Origin: Blasia pusilla | Lineage: Eukaryota > Marchantiophyta > Marchantiopsida > Blasiales | Reading direction: 5' to 3' | DNA length: 64,000 nucleotides | Assembly: GCA_050084515.1 (NCBI GenBank) | Contig: CM114273.1 | Coordinates: 3,038,001-3,102,000, forward strand | Part shown: piece by piece, positions 1 through 10,477 of the stretch | Position numbering within the stretch: position 1 is the first letter of the stretch | Layout: the number at the start of each line of letters is the position of its first letter | Translations under genes and position numbers: made by a program | The notes under the pieces: generated by a model | The model's database searches: none | What the model was told of the DNA's origin: nothing | What the model saw: the letters and a program-made list of their open reading frames with translations, nothing else

Positions 1-2180
1 CATTTCCTTGTGAAAAATGGAGTTCATCAATGTGGTGAACGTCGGAGGCGCGTTACATAGACTGAAAGGCATCACTACAAACTCAAAGGAACTGTATCTT
101 GTCCTACACGCAGTCTTCTCCACATCTGCCTTGGCAATCCGGATCTGGTAATATCCTGACTTCAAGTCAATCCTAGTGAAATATCTCGCGCCTACCAGCC
201 TATCGAAGAGATCATCTATCCTCGGAAGAGGATAATTGTTCCGATCCGTCACTTTATTCAGCGCACGGTAATCAACACATAGCCTCATCTTTCCATCCTT
301 CTTCTTCACAAAAAGAACTGGTGCTCCATAAGGTGACTTGCTAGTCCTTATGTAACCCTTTTCAACTAAAGAAGTTCCTCCTGATTCAACCTATATGGTG
401 CTTTTGAAGGCGGTTGGGAACCAGGTATGATCTCTATCTTATGATCGACGGCTCTATGTGGCGGCAATTCAGTCAGAAGCTCATTTGTCAAGACATCCTG
501 AAACTCCTTGACCACTTCCTGGAGTGGTTCTGGGATTCCCCTCGAAGCAGTGTCTTGATCCTTGCGTATTCTGCTTGTTTGCCTCCTCCGCTTGTCTCAT
601 CAAGCAGAGAAATCCATCCTCCAACTCGGTCATGCTCCTCCTTGTAATCGAGTTCACTCACTCCTTTTTCTCCGGAACCTCACGCACCAACCGCACATGT
701 AACCATTTTCCTTTTAGCAAGACACTCAACCTCAAGGCTCTACGTCTTAACTCCACCTCATACGCATCTAGGAATGTATTCCCCAAGACTCCGTCAATGC
801 CATCCATTTCGCACATAGTGAAATTCTCCTTCAACTCGAATACCCCGCATCCTACGGTCAAACCCAAGACCAATTTAGGAGTCCGATGAGACTTGCCTCC
901 TGCAAATCCTACTCGAATGGGCTCATCCGCCTTAGAGATAGACAACCCCTGTTCCTTCACAATTCTCGGACTTAGGAAGGAGTGCGAAGCACTTGTATCC
1001 ATGAGCAACAACACATCGTGATCAGCAATCTTGGATCTTAGGTACACCAAATTGTGCGTCCTCTTGGTGACCTGGAGGGACGTCTCGAGATCACCCGCCA
1101 ACGGATGCTTAGCAACAAACGCAATCATACTCCCATTACTAACCTTCAGTTTTGAACACACTTTCGCCAGTGCCCCGGTTCGCCACAGTTGTAGCACATG
1201 ACCTTGTCGTTCCCTGACTTCGAGTGCTGTCCTCTTCTCGGCTTCGCATGAAGTTCCACTCGTTTTGCTGCCGAGGCAGACGACTCTCTTGGATCGTGCA
1301 GGCCCCCACTCCTGACTCTTTTGAACGTCTCCTTATTTTTCGACTTCTTCAAAAAACCTTTTGGCTCAAAGGGTTTCTGGGTTTGGACCTCATTGTCCCC
1401 AATCCGCTCCGCTAGCTTCAGAAGATCCGCGCAGGTATCTGGCAACGTCGGCATTCGGTAAGGGCCTTTTCGGCGCTCCGCTTGAGTCCACTAATGAAGA
1501 TAGCCTTCTTCGCGTGCTCATCCATCTTTGGAAGAGAAGTCGGTTTCGCACTAAACTCCCTCACATACGCGCTTAAGGAACCACTTTGCCGCATCCGCAC
1601 GCATTCCACTATGTCGCGCAACCCTTGGTACTCCGGAGTGAATCGATCCCCAATCAACATCTTAAACTCCTCCCAACTCAGAGGTGACTTGCCGGCCAGC
1701 TATTCCTCTGGTTGAGCTGTCCACCATTGTAGCGCATGATCCTTCAGGAAAGTAACGGCTACCGTCACCTTGTCCTGCTCAGCTGCCCTCTACGCCTCGA
1801 AGTACAATTCCAGTTCCGTAAGGAAATCCTTCACTTTCTGCGAGCGCCCCACCCAGTGAATGGCGTGGGCAGGTTTGTCTTGCAGAGCTTTTTGCCCACA
1901 CCCAAAGTTCAGGTGGCCTCTAACTCTACAATCCGCTTGCTTTGTTGGGACATCTGCTCCACCAACAGCTTCAACAAGTCCAACGTCTGGCTTGACTCGG
2001 TCCGTTCTCCTGAGTTTGGGCCGAAGGCCCCGCGGAAGGATTCGCCTCTGGAAGAGCGTTGAGCTCTTTGGGAGTCTCCGTCTCCTCCGTAGCTTCACGG
2101 TTCGGCATTGGTTCCTCTCTTGGTTCATGTCGCTTGATTCGGCACTTCTTGGGTTGATCTCCCTCGATCGCCATTTTCAA
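1..2180 (-). pseudogene. gag-pol remnant of gypsy copy A
   Basis: Gag begins at the ATG near 2180 and matches the gag start of the second copy at 60217. The N-terminal part is charged, followed by the conserved gag core near 1420-1830. A CCHC zinc knuckle (CYNCGEPGH) lies at about 1165-1205, where a one-base deletion relative to the second copy breaks the frame. A protease-like segment follows near 985-1015; in this copy the catalytic triad reads DTSAS instead of DTGAS, so the protease active site is mutated as well. The RT part at 1-360 is still recognisable. Frameshifts near 1180, 1450, 1790 and 2060 and the small RT deletion mean no functional polyprotein can be made. Confidence 0.85.
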
Positions 2181-2310
2181 GCCAACTCACTCAGATCTCC
2201 TCCTTGTTTCTTGTGTCCCTCCTCGAGTGTCTGAGCCTAGCCACTACCTTGAGTTTTCCCAAGCGTGCGGTTGATCCCCCGACCCCAAGTTCTTACTCAA
2301 CAAGGACTTA

Positions 2311-2321
2311 CTATGATACCA
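2311..2321 (-). other. Primer-binding site (initiator tRNA-Met type), mutated
   Basis: On the minus strand the sequence next to the LTR reads TGGTATCATAG. The plant gypsy consensus complementary to initiator tRNA-Met is TGGTATCAGAG, so this copy has one substitution. The second element keeps the consensus form at 60346-60357. Confidence 0.75.
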
Positions 2322-2323
2322 AT

Positions 2324-3301
2324 TTTTGCGCCCCTACTTTCTTTGAACGTCAATCTTTTGTGTTGCGGAAGCGTACGTTCAGTAGGACACGATCTCATCG
2401 CCGATGTGCACCCAATCACGCACTCTCCTTAGTCGGGTCTGGGCCAACCAGCGTTCCAACCCACCGAGTTCTCAACTCGGTGTCTCATCAAGCTCAACCT
2501 TCCTTAATTCCTAGTTTCCAAAACATGGCAAGTCCTTGAAGACTTGGAACAGACTTCCTGATTAGTCCAGGAACCTAAGATGCCACTCGCGCGCCTAGCG
2601 ATCCCAACTGTTCAACGGACCTCGTGCGAGTTCCAAACCGAGACCCAAGTAATTGAGTCGCGGGGTGAAATCCAAGAGGGATGTCTAAAATCTCCTCCGT
2701 AGACTTGGTTTAGGTTTTCCAACCCAACCCCAAACTCTCATTCCGTTCCATGCCCTTGAGCCGCCCCATGGCGCCCCAAAGTGGGGTTCGAGTTCCAAGC
2801 ACTCTCGAAGACCTTCCCCCCTTACTAGTACTTCTTGGGTTCTCCAATAACCCCCCTTTGGAAAAGGAGGGTGAGGCCCTTCATTGTGGCCCTCAACTGG
2901 GTTCTTTCTCAGCCGCTGCTTATGCGTTTGTAGAGATCTTTAGTGCATTTGAACCGACTTTCCATAAGCCTTCCAACGCATGTTTATGTAATCCAAACGC
3001 ATCTCGGCGCTAAAAGTTATGGTTATAAATACAGTCGAAAACTCTCAAACGCTAGTGGCGTTCCGAATCCGGATTCTTCGTTTGGCAACCCACTTTCTAG
3101 ACTCGACTTCTTTCAAGTCTTATTCTCCGTTTGGTCTAGGTTTCTCGGTCGCGACCACAACATCTGAAATGCGAAGCCTCGCTTGCGTCTCGTCTCTCGT
3201 CTCTTCTTCGAGATTACTCCAACGCGCAAACCATCTCAGCGTGAGCCCGCTAATATTCCGATGTTCCGCTTGACACTCGTTTGGTCATGAGGGTCCCGAC
3301 A
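2324..3301 (-). repeat. LTR of gypsy copy A (about 978 bp)
   Basis: The LTR ends are short imperfect inverted repeats. Its 5' end on the minus strand is TGTCGGGACCC at 3301, and its 3' end abuts the primer-binding site at about 2323. It aligns along its length with the LTR at 60360-61351 and with the solo LTR at 23927-24928. Many point differences between copies show the insertions are old. Confidence 0.85.
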
Positions 3302-3382
3302 ATGGCACTACCCATATTTGTGAGTTTTCCCTCGTCACATGCTTACAAGGAAGGTGGTCTCGGGCTTGTATGAGACTCTCAT

Positions 3383-3814
3383 TTGCGACAATTGGTGGAG
3401 CCTAACATTGATGAGAGAGAGCGTGCGATAGGATTTGCTACGGGTGTGACAGCGGTTGCTTCCATTCATGAGGCTTCACGACGTCATGTGTTGGGCAAGG
3501 CCATGGACCTGAATTTTTTGACCTGGATTTTGAGTCTTAGTATGGCCGAGCAACGTCGACTTCGGACTATATCTGTGGGTCTTTCACCCCTTGTGATGAG
3601 CTCGATGGCTACCGGGACGATAGAGGCATGGGCTGGGAGCGAGGAGAGTAGTATTTTGCATCCTTGGAGTAAATGGGTTGTAATGGCTGGGCATATGAAA
3701 TTGGTTGCTCGTGTTGGTGGAGGAGTTATTTGCTCAGATGATGGTGTAGTTAAGGGTGTACCATCTTGTGAGGGGGTTGACGTAACAGCCAATGGCGTCG
3801 TACTCTCCCTCTAA
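3383..3814 (+). CDS. Hypothetical protein, 143 aa, unrecognised
   Basis: This is an ATG-initiated open frame directly beside the gypsy LTR end. I recognise no family. The product is mildly hydrophobic, with a short glycine-rich stretch (VARVGGGVICSDDG) near its C-terminus and no clear signal peptide or membrane segment. The same frame is closed by stops before 3383 and after 3814. Because a hAT transposase relic follows 600 bp downstream on the same strand, this could be an interior fragment of a DNA transposon, but no catalytic motif supports that. A chance frame is equally possible. Confidence 0.25.
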   Translation: MRQLVEPNIDERERAIGFATGVTAVASIHEASRRHVLGKAMDLNFLTWILSLSMAEQRRLRTISVGLSPLVMSSMATGTIEAWAGSEESSILHPWSKWVVMAGHMKLVARVGGGVICSDDGVVKGVPSCEGVDVTANGVVLSL

Positions 3815-4005
3815 TATACCAGTGGAGGAGACTTGGGAGCCACTACTTGGGCCCAAACTTACGGGAGGTAAGAAACGACGCTTGACAAAGTTCCTATGAG
3901 CTTATAAGAATTATTTTGCCTTTAGCATGAAGAGTTGGGTGTTCTAATTGGACCCGGGTATACAGATTGATTTGGCTAATGATATGCCAATCTTTCGTTG
4001 TACCT

Positions 4006-4054
4006 ACCGATATAGTGATATGGAGAGGGTGTCTCTCCATATCACTATATCGGT
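4006..4054. repeat. Perfect 22-bp foldback
   Basis: Arms 4006-4027 and 4033-4054 are exact reverse complements, separated by only five bases. It sits 9 bp from a second, longer foldback at 4064-4192. Confidence 0.95.
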
Positions 4055-4063
4055 GAGTCAAAA

Positions 4064-4192
4064 CAACTAACATTTCTAGATCTTGTACACCCCAATTTTT
4101 TAGGCCTACCATATGTGAAGGGGCGCGAAACATACCTTCACATATGGTAGGCCTAAAAGATTGGGGTGTGCAATATCTAAAAATGTTAGTTG
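4064..4192. repeat. 58-bp foldback with 13-bp loop
   Basis: Arms 4064-4121 and 4135-4192 are reverse complements with 4 mismatches in 58. Transcribed RNA would form a long hairpin resembling a young miRNA or hairpin-siRNA precursor. No ORF runs through it that makes sense, and no target-site duplication typical of a MITE was found around it. Confidence 0.9.
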
Positions 4193-4410
4193 CTTTTTAT
4201 GGATTTGAAAAGACTTTCCATGGTAGATCAAACAAGGCTTGTTGATGGGAGTTCTTGTCCTTCAAGATCCAAGCAATAACAAAATGGACGGAGAAGTCCT
4301 TCAAGGAATTATGGCCTATGATTCCATGTAGTCCAGCTTAGAGGGTGAAATACTATAATCTTATTATCTTAGCTTATATAACTAAGGTGATAGTGTGTAA
4401 GTAATGTACA

Positions 4411-4605
4411 TGTGACAGAGTTTTCAGTATTGAGAATATCATAAAACACGGACTTAGAAATGCATTAGACTCAAAGCGTTTAGATGCACTTTTGAGAGTG
4501 AACATGGAAGGGCCAAAGACATCTGATTGTGATGAAATTTTAATAGAAGCTACAAATAGTTGGAAAAGCTCAAAGGAGTTAAGGTTTTTGTGTTCTTACC
4601 CATAA
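4411..4605 (+). pseudogene. hAT transposase C-terminal dimerisation relic
   Basis: A 64-codon stretch ends at a TAA and carries the hAT C-terminal signature. It starts CDRVFSIENIIKHGLRN, matching the family pattern C-E-R-x-F-S-x-x-N-x-I-K-x-x-x-R-N, and continues with a leucine-rich helix ending in VNMEGP, as in this transposase family. Stops close the frame just upstream, and no DDE catalytic segment or zinc-finger BED domain is seen nearby, so it is a fragment. Identification rests on motif recognition only. Confidence 0.6.
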
Positions 4606-4934
4606 TTACACTCGCTTGTCCTTTACTTTGGAAAAGAGTTTGTCATCTCATTTTGAATCTCAGCTCCGTCCGTGGTGTCCACTTGTGGCTAGGCCCTCTT
4701 CTTAGAATTGAACGGGTTTAACCTTTTCTAGAAAGAGTAAGTGAGTTTATTCTTTGTAGAAGAGGTTGATAGCATCATTGCCCCCCCAAATGGTGGGGAT
4801 ATCCGGTTCAAATCCTGTAGATGGTTCATTCCAAAGAGGGATAAAGTCGAAAAAGAAAACACAAGAAAAAAATTAGATCATGGAAGGAAAAACCGATTCC
4901 AGGATCTAGCCTGACGAGGACTCGGAGGAAGGTG
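4606..4934 (+). other. Non-coding; possible SINE-like tail
   Basis: No gene is seen. A pol III B-box-like GGTTCAAATCC lies at 4805-4815 and is followed by an A-rich tract to about 4874. No convincing A box or folded tRNA was found, so a SINE is only a weak possibility. Confidence 0.3.
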
Positions 4935-5640
4935 CTTCATTTTCATTATGACATTTGCAAGAACACTCCAACTCCAGCCCAAGAGACTACGCAAATTAGC
5001 TAGGGACATTGTGTCTTTGCGTTCAAGTGCGCTCTCGAATAGACGCTTTATCCATCGAGTCCGCCCAACACCGAATCGATGGAAAGGGGATCGTGAAGCG
5101 CGCAGAATCTCGGCTCCAGGAACCGCCCGTCCGTGCGTTGCGTCCTCTTGTCGCTCGGCCCTCTGCGCTTCCAGATCTTGTTCCGATGGCGAAAGCTTCT
5201 CCAATTGTCCTCCCATGGCTTGCCCTCTGGCCTATTCACGCCCACTTTGGCAGTGAGGTAGGGGTTATTTCTCCAGGCGTTGACAAGACCCGCGGCAGCC
5301 ACCTCTCCGATGCGAGCTTCTTTACTTAGATCAACCACACCTAACTTTCGCAGGTGGCTCCAACGCTGTAGCCAGCCCTACGACAGCGTCATCACTGGGC
5401 GGACTTCCCCGCGAAAATCCTCCCGAGTTGGAGTTGCATTGACTCGCAAACGCGGCCGTGCCTCCTCCCCCAACTCGTTCTCGTCCAGCCACAGCGACTC
5501 TCAACGTGGAAACCGACGCGACTTTTCGAGGGCCACCGCTCCCTCCTCTCCCAACGGCGTCCGCTACAGGTACAAAACTTGGTCATTCCCTGCGACGCGG
5601 CTAGCTTAGCATTGGACAGAGACACTTCAGGACGTAGCCA
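4935..5640 (-). pseudogene. Roco-1: fragment of an LRR-ROC-COR gene
   Basis: The minus strand carries the end of the LRR domain and the LRR-ROC linker of the Roco family. Residues such as ARIGEVAAAGLVNAWRNNPY and GKPWEDNWR (5338-5150) match Roco-3 and Roco-4 almost word for word. Further upstream (5640-5390) the LRR sequence continues only in a shifted frame. The Walker A motif is missing: after the linker the sequence resembles the altered segment of Roco-2 (near 8960-9040). Downstream of about 4940 similarity stops. It lies tandem to Roco-2 on the same strand. It is not functional. Confidence 0.8.
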
Positions 5641-6531
5641 CTTGCAGCCTTGCGAGAATGGGCCCGGAAAGGAAGACATTGCAATGAGGACAGTAAGTAA
5701 CATGTGTCAAATAGGCGAGCATACTCACAGTAATATTGAACTTCGGTTGGAACCATAGCCTGTGGGCACCAACGCCCAATTGACATACCCGTCGGCTAAT
5801 ACTGCGGGACCAGGACAAAGATTGTCTTAAGACAAAATTACAATCTCAATTGTTGGTCAAAGTTGCAGATCTCCCAAAATTGAGAGGATCAATAGATTTG
5901 GTGATTTAGTGAACTCACAACACCATCTGTCGTCGGACCCGTCAAACAGCCACCGGTTCTCAATTCTCTCATGAAGAGAGTAAGCAATTCATGTCTAGAA
6001 TAGTAGGCCATCACATCATAATCCTCAACCAGCTTCAAAATTCCTAGCTGCGCAAATCCTGCGATCGTAGCATTTCAAGTGTTTAGGTCGAAAGAAGTGA
6101 TCTTCAGTCCACTCGCGGAGTTAAAACGACTATATCTGTCAAGAGCTGCCTGCTTAAACTGGTTTCTAGTGGACATGAAAGCACTCACAATCAGGGAGGT
6201 GCATTGTCATCGTTGATGAAAATCTCTGCTAGTTCCTCATAGAAGATAGATTTGAACGGGTAAGATTAAATCTTCATCTGCGGATTCATATCAATTGCAA
6301 TGGTGTCAATTTAGGTGCATGCATGAAATACATCTAAGGCAATCAGAAATTGGAAACTTTAGGAACTACCCATTACGTAACATAAGTTTTCACTCAAAAT
6401 AATTTAGACCGGTCACAAAAGGGAGTAGAATCCAGAAGTAGATTGTGAAACTCACCAAGTGGTACACTTGAATCCGCCTGCCTAACGCCTAACGAGAGAA
6501 GAATCTCTCTAGGAGAGAGTTCTGAAAGGCG
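5641..6531. other. Spacer between Roco-1 and Roco-2
   Basis: No plausible coding region is seen. About 5950-6110 resembles 18230-18400 in direct orientation, one of the degenerate blocks scattered in this window. Confidence 0.5.
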
Positions 6532-8097
6532 CTAAACCACTTCCACCTTGTTCTCCCTGGCATATTTTCCGTAGCACTCATCGCATATCCAAACAATACA
6601 TTGTTGGCCATCTAGTCCTGTAGCCGTCGGAGTCAGAAATCTCACTCTCCTCAACTTGAAATCATCAAGAAATCGACGTGATGTAAGACTTCCCAATAGC
6701 TCTTCCAGGGCTCTCTTTGCCAGACCTGTCACGGGCTCAGGTTGAACGGAGGCACCACTAGAGCCAGCCGCAGGAGCGGAGAATCCGGGAACAGAGGAAT
6801 CTTGAATATCAGTGATAATCTTGCTAGCTTCTTGGACGTCCTGTACTGCTTTGTCCACAAGTTGCAAAGCTGTCACGACTACAGCGGGTGCCAGAGCTCC
6901 TAAACCAGGAAGAGCTGCTCCACCTACAGCAGTGATTGCACATAGCAAGATGATCGACCTCTTTAACCAAGGGAGACATTTTTCCACCCAATTCCTCAAC
7001 TGGGATATGACCAACCCACTTTGGCCTTTCACTTCGTGGAGACGCTGGTCATCATATCGAGCTTCGCACAACAAGTGCAATGCACATGATTGTTTCACTG
7101 CATCGTTGAGTGTTATCCACTTGCGTTGATCTTTGCTCTGTGCCAGGTAGACGTAACGAGGAACCGTGTTTTCCTTCCCTTCCCTCACGTACTTCTCCAT
7201 TCCCGTGAATTTGTTGATGAGCTCGGATCTCCTCACCTGCAATTTGCGTATTTGGTTCTTCACCTTACCAACTTCATTCTTCAGGTCCTTCAGTTCTCCA
7301 TTCAGTCTGCGCACCTCGTTCTCCAATCCCTCCATTCTATCAAGCAAGGCCTCCAATGTCACTTCCATCCAACCTCCCCTAGACATTTCCCGATCAACCC
7401 GACGCTTTGGAGGCATGGATCTCACCGGCGAGAACTTGGCGACTGGTTCCGTGGGCACTTTGGCTAAAATTCCGAGCGTCAGCCCCATTTTCTCCATGAA
7501 GTCACATTCGGCCTGTGCTTTTTCACTTATTGCAAACAAGTGTTGCGATATGTCCATCAAATCCTCTGCGCTCAAGAGATCCGTTTTGGCGACTGTCAGT
7601 CCTTCGACCTCCCAAAGCGTTAACTCGTCCCCAGGTTTCAGAGACCTCAACTGCATCTTCATGTCTTCCACTTCGATGCTGACATCCCTGTTGGCCATGG
7701 AAGGATGCACATCGGCAGTACTCCAAGGCTGCATGACTCTCCTTTGAAAGCGCACGCCGGGACAGGAGCTCCTTCTAATCCTATCAAGCTTATTCAATAT
7801 AATGCCGGCAAAATTGACTTGGGACGTCCTTACCTCCCTCCGACGCTCATCAGTGCTATGAGGGTCCTCATATGACAAGGGCTTGACCATTATGTCCACA
7901 CGGTCCGATTTTGAATCGTGGTCGTCTGCCCTATATTCTACAAGAACTTTCACCCCTAGAGCTTTGAAGGCCACGAATTTCTTTCCGGCACAAAACTGAT
8001 TTCCTACACGATCTCGGATTTCGGTGTCTTGGGCTAGTTCCACCTGGAGCCTTGCGAATAGAGACATGCTCAGCATCCTCCCCAGACTAAAACCCAC
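6532..8097 (-). CDS. Intact 521-aa ORF: COR end, coiled coil and hydrophobic C-terminus of Roco-2
   Basis: Within the dead Roco-2 gene this frame stays open for 521 codons, from the end of COR to the natural stop. In order it shows a COR-like segment with conserved CPGV and KPWS-type positions, a heptad-rich coiled coil (about residues 240-305, e.g. LENEVRRLNGELKDLKNEV) and a cysteine-containing helix (LHLLCEARYDDQRLHEVKGQ). Next come a hydrophobic Gly/Ala segment (about 375-420, VGGAALPGLGALAPAVVV) and a C-terminal WICDEC motif. The first in-frame methionine is internal to the ancestral protein. There is no evidence of its own promoter, so a truncated product is only a possibility. Confidence 0.5.
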   Translation of the reverse strand: MGFSLGRMLSMSLFARLQVELAQDTEIRDRVGNQFCAGKKFVAFKALGVKVLVEYRADDHDSKSDRVDIMVKPLSYEDPHSTDERRREVRTSQVNFAGIILNKLDRIRRSSCPGVRFQRRVMQPWSTADVHPSMANRDVSIEVEDMKMQLRSLKPGDELTLWEVEGLTVAKTDLLSAEDLMDISQHLFAISEKAQAECDFMEKMGLTLGILAKVPTEPVAKFSPVRSMPPKRRVDREMSRGGWMEVTLEALLDRMEGLENEVRRLNGELKDLKNEVGKVKNQIRKLQVRRSELINKFTGMEKYVREGKENTVPRYVYLAQSKDQRKWITLNDAVKQSCALHLLCEARYDDQRLHEVKGQSGLVISQLRNWVEKCLPWLKRSIILLCAITAVGGAALPGLGALAPAVVVTALQLVDKAVQDVQEASKIITDIQDSSVPGFSAPAAGSSGASVQPEPVTGLAKRALEELLGSLTSRRFLDDFKLRRVRFLTPTATGLDGQQCIVWICDECYGKYARENKVEVV

Positions 8098-10477
8098 CGT
8101 CAGATCTCCACCATAAGGGTAGACGAATCTCCTCCGGAACCAGAGCGGGGATAAAAAGCCTGTCTGTACCTACTTGAAAACAAACCCAGTCGGAAACCGA
8201 GCTTGCGAAGCTTTTGAACGCCTCTATTGTCATGCAGTGAGCTGCATCGAGTCTCCTACGAAGGAGCACCTCGTTTCCCTCATCCCACATTATCTCCCAA
8301 CTGCCCTACGACTACGACAAGAACCATTCTGGAAACTTTCAGAGGACCCAAATGCGTTCACTCAGATGCCGAAGAGCGGCGATTGTCTTTGGGTCGAACA
8401 ATCTCCGACCGCACAACTGACCATCTCCATCCTTCCAGTTATAAATCGGGAAAGTAGAATGGGTCTGAACCCATCGCCGCAAATCCTCGTGCACTTCTAA
8501 GAAGACTTGGTGAATTTTCTTGCCTTGTAGCAACTCTCGAGATCTGGCGAACAGCAGCCTCTCGAAGCTCTTCGCGCCTGCCCGAATTCTGACATCGAAT
8601 ACACTGGGTGCGATTTCGATGTCCAGATACTCACTGAAATCCCTCCGAAAATCTGCAAGCCACAAATTCCACGACTCGCGTCTATTACAACCGACGCCGT
8701 TGAAAAGATTCAGCACCACCAGCACTTTCCTCTTGACTCCTTCCAGCCCTTTCACGGAGTTAGAGGCGATGAAGCGCAGCCAGTAGCGGAGATCATCCCA
8801 ATCCGAGAGGCTGTCCGATGTTCTAGCATTGGCTCTGCAAACGACCGCGAACAAAGTGGCATTTGAGTCGTCTGTGTATGCCAAGTCGGGAAGTGCACCG
8901 TGCGACTCGTTTTTCCCAAAATCAGCTTCCCATTCTTGATTTGGACGACCTCTATGCCCCGAGTGCGCTCTCGAACGGACGCTCTATCTATCGAGTTTGC
9001 GCAACTAGAACCGAAAGTCGTGAAGCGAATCTCTTCCACAGAAAGACCCGTCCGTGCTGGCGAAAGCCTCTCCAATTGTCCTCCCATGGCTTGCCCTCTG
9101 GCCAAAGCAGCCCCAGTTTGGCCGTGAGGTAGGGGTTATTTCGATAGGCGTTGACAAGAGCCGCGGCACCCACTTCTCCAATTCGAACTCCTTCGCGTAG
9201 ATCAATAATTTGTTCCTTTCGCACGCCAACCCATTGTAACTTTCGCAGGTGGCTCTCGCTCTTCTCCAACGCAGTGGCCAGCCCTACGACAGCGTCATCA
9301 CTGGGCGGGATTCCCCACGAAAAACGTGTCAAGTTGGAGTTGGATTGACTGGCCAACGCGGCCGTGAGCGCCCTCCATGCCTCCTCCCCCAAGTCGCTCA
9401 GCTCCAGCCGCTCTAAACGCGGAAACCGATGCGACTCCCACGCCTTTGCGAGGGCCACGGCTACCTCCTCTCCCAACTCCGCATACGACAAGTCCAAACT
9501 TTTCAAATGCGTTGCTAAGGCGCTGGCTACGATCGCGATTCCTCCAACACGGCAAAGGTCGAGCTCTTCAAGTTGTGACAGGTGCTGTGATTGTAGGGCT
9601 CTGGCTATCGCCTCGCCTCCATCTTTCTCTACGCACGGCCCAGTCACTCCGATTTCCCCTAACCTGGGATCCAGACGAAGACACTTCAGTGACGGAACGA
9701 AGCCTTCCTCAAGAGCGCTGGCCAAGGCCCTGAAGCCCTTCGCTTGAATGCGATGATTGCCCAGGTCGAGGCGTTCGAGTGCTTGCACGTGTCCCGACTT
9801 CAGCGCTCTTGCGAGCCACTCCGCTCCCTGGTCTCCCATTCCACTGTGCTTGATTCCGAGAATCCTGAGCTTCTGCAAGCACCCGGCTTCCATAGCGCGC
9901 ACCAAATACTGTCACCCCCATCACTCAACACGTTTTCCTTCCCATCCTCACCACTCCGCTCACCAGCTAACCACAGAGATTGTAGTGGGCAGAAATGGCC
10001 TCTCAATGCAGCATTCCCCAGGGCCTCGCAGCACCCATCGTCAAATTTCCATGAAGTAAGAGTCTCCAACTTGGACAGGTGCCCAGCCTCCGCAGCCTCG
10101 ACGATCAGCCCCACCCCTTTCACACCAACGGAGAAGAAGAGGTCAAGATCTTCTAAGTTGGGCAAGTGCCCGGATGCAATGCTCTGCAACACATGCAAAA
10201 ACCCTTCATCTATCTTTGGATCACTCCCTCCATACAAATCGCATTTGCGCAAGTTCAGGTACTCTCGACTTGACAGGGCCCTCCCCAGCCATTCAAACAT
10301 CCCTCCGTCCGTCCACGGTCCCTCCCACACTATCTGTATCCTCAGTTTCGTCGCATCCGCCAGCGCCTCGAGAAGTTCATCGAGGGGCAAGTCCTGGCAG
10401 CGCAGCGCAGGGTCTTTCCTCAGCTTCTCTACCATATCATCCAAGACCCTCTTGAGAACTTTATTTTCCTCGGCCAT
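6532..10477 (-). pseudogene. Roco-2: decayed full-length LRR-ROC-COR gene
   Basis: Roco proteins couple a GTPase (ROC) to its COR dimerisation module, and the plant prototype is TORNADO1. Here all domains can be followed on the minus strand. The ATG at 10477 begins the LRR domain (MAEENKVLKRVLDDM, then about 28-residue RI-like repeats with LEELDL cores). A frameshift occurs near 9905, and the LRR continues to about 9080. The ROC Walker A segment is lost and replaced around 8960-9050. ROC and COR pieces are at 8884-8339, with a stop and a deletion of roughly 25 codons before 8290. COR to C-terminus is intact from 8097 to 6532. Protein-level similarity to Roco-4 is roughly 60 percent in the C-terminal half, with mainly conservative changes. 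It was therefore probably a constrained gene for much of its history and died later. Confidence 0.85.

Larger units (their letters stand above)
1..3301 (-). mobile_element. Ty3/gypsy LTR retrotransposon copy A, cut by the window edge
   Basis: On the minus strand the order is LTR (2324-3301), primer-binding site, gag with a zinc knuckle, protease, and the start of the reverse transcriptase at the window edge. The left end (positions 1-360) aligns with 57998 onward of the second gypsy copy at about 95 percent by eye. There is an internal deletion of about 30 bp near 365, and several frameshifts separate gag, protease and RT pieces. The rest of pol and the other LTR lie outside the window or are lost. 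The gag-protease-RT order and aspartic protease motif are known for Metaviridae-type plant elements. The element is clearly dead. Confidence 0.9.

Noticed and set aside
1-3301. Copy A as the missing 3' half of copy B
   Set aside because: Both are minus-strand 5' halves containing the same gag-protease-RT segments, so they are separate insertions.
4770-4830. tRNA gene around the GGTTCAAATCC box
   Set aside because: No acceptor, D or anticodon stems can be formed. The T-arm itself does not pair.
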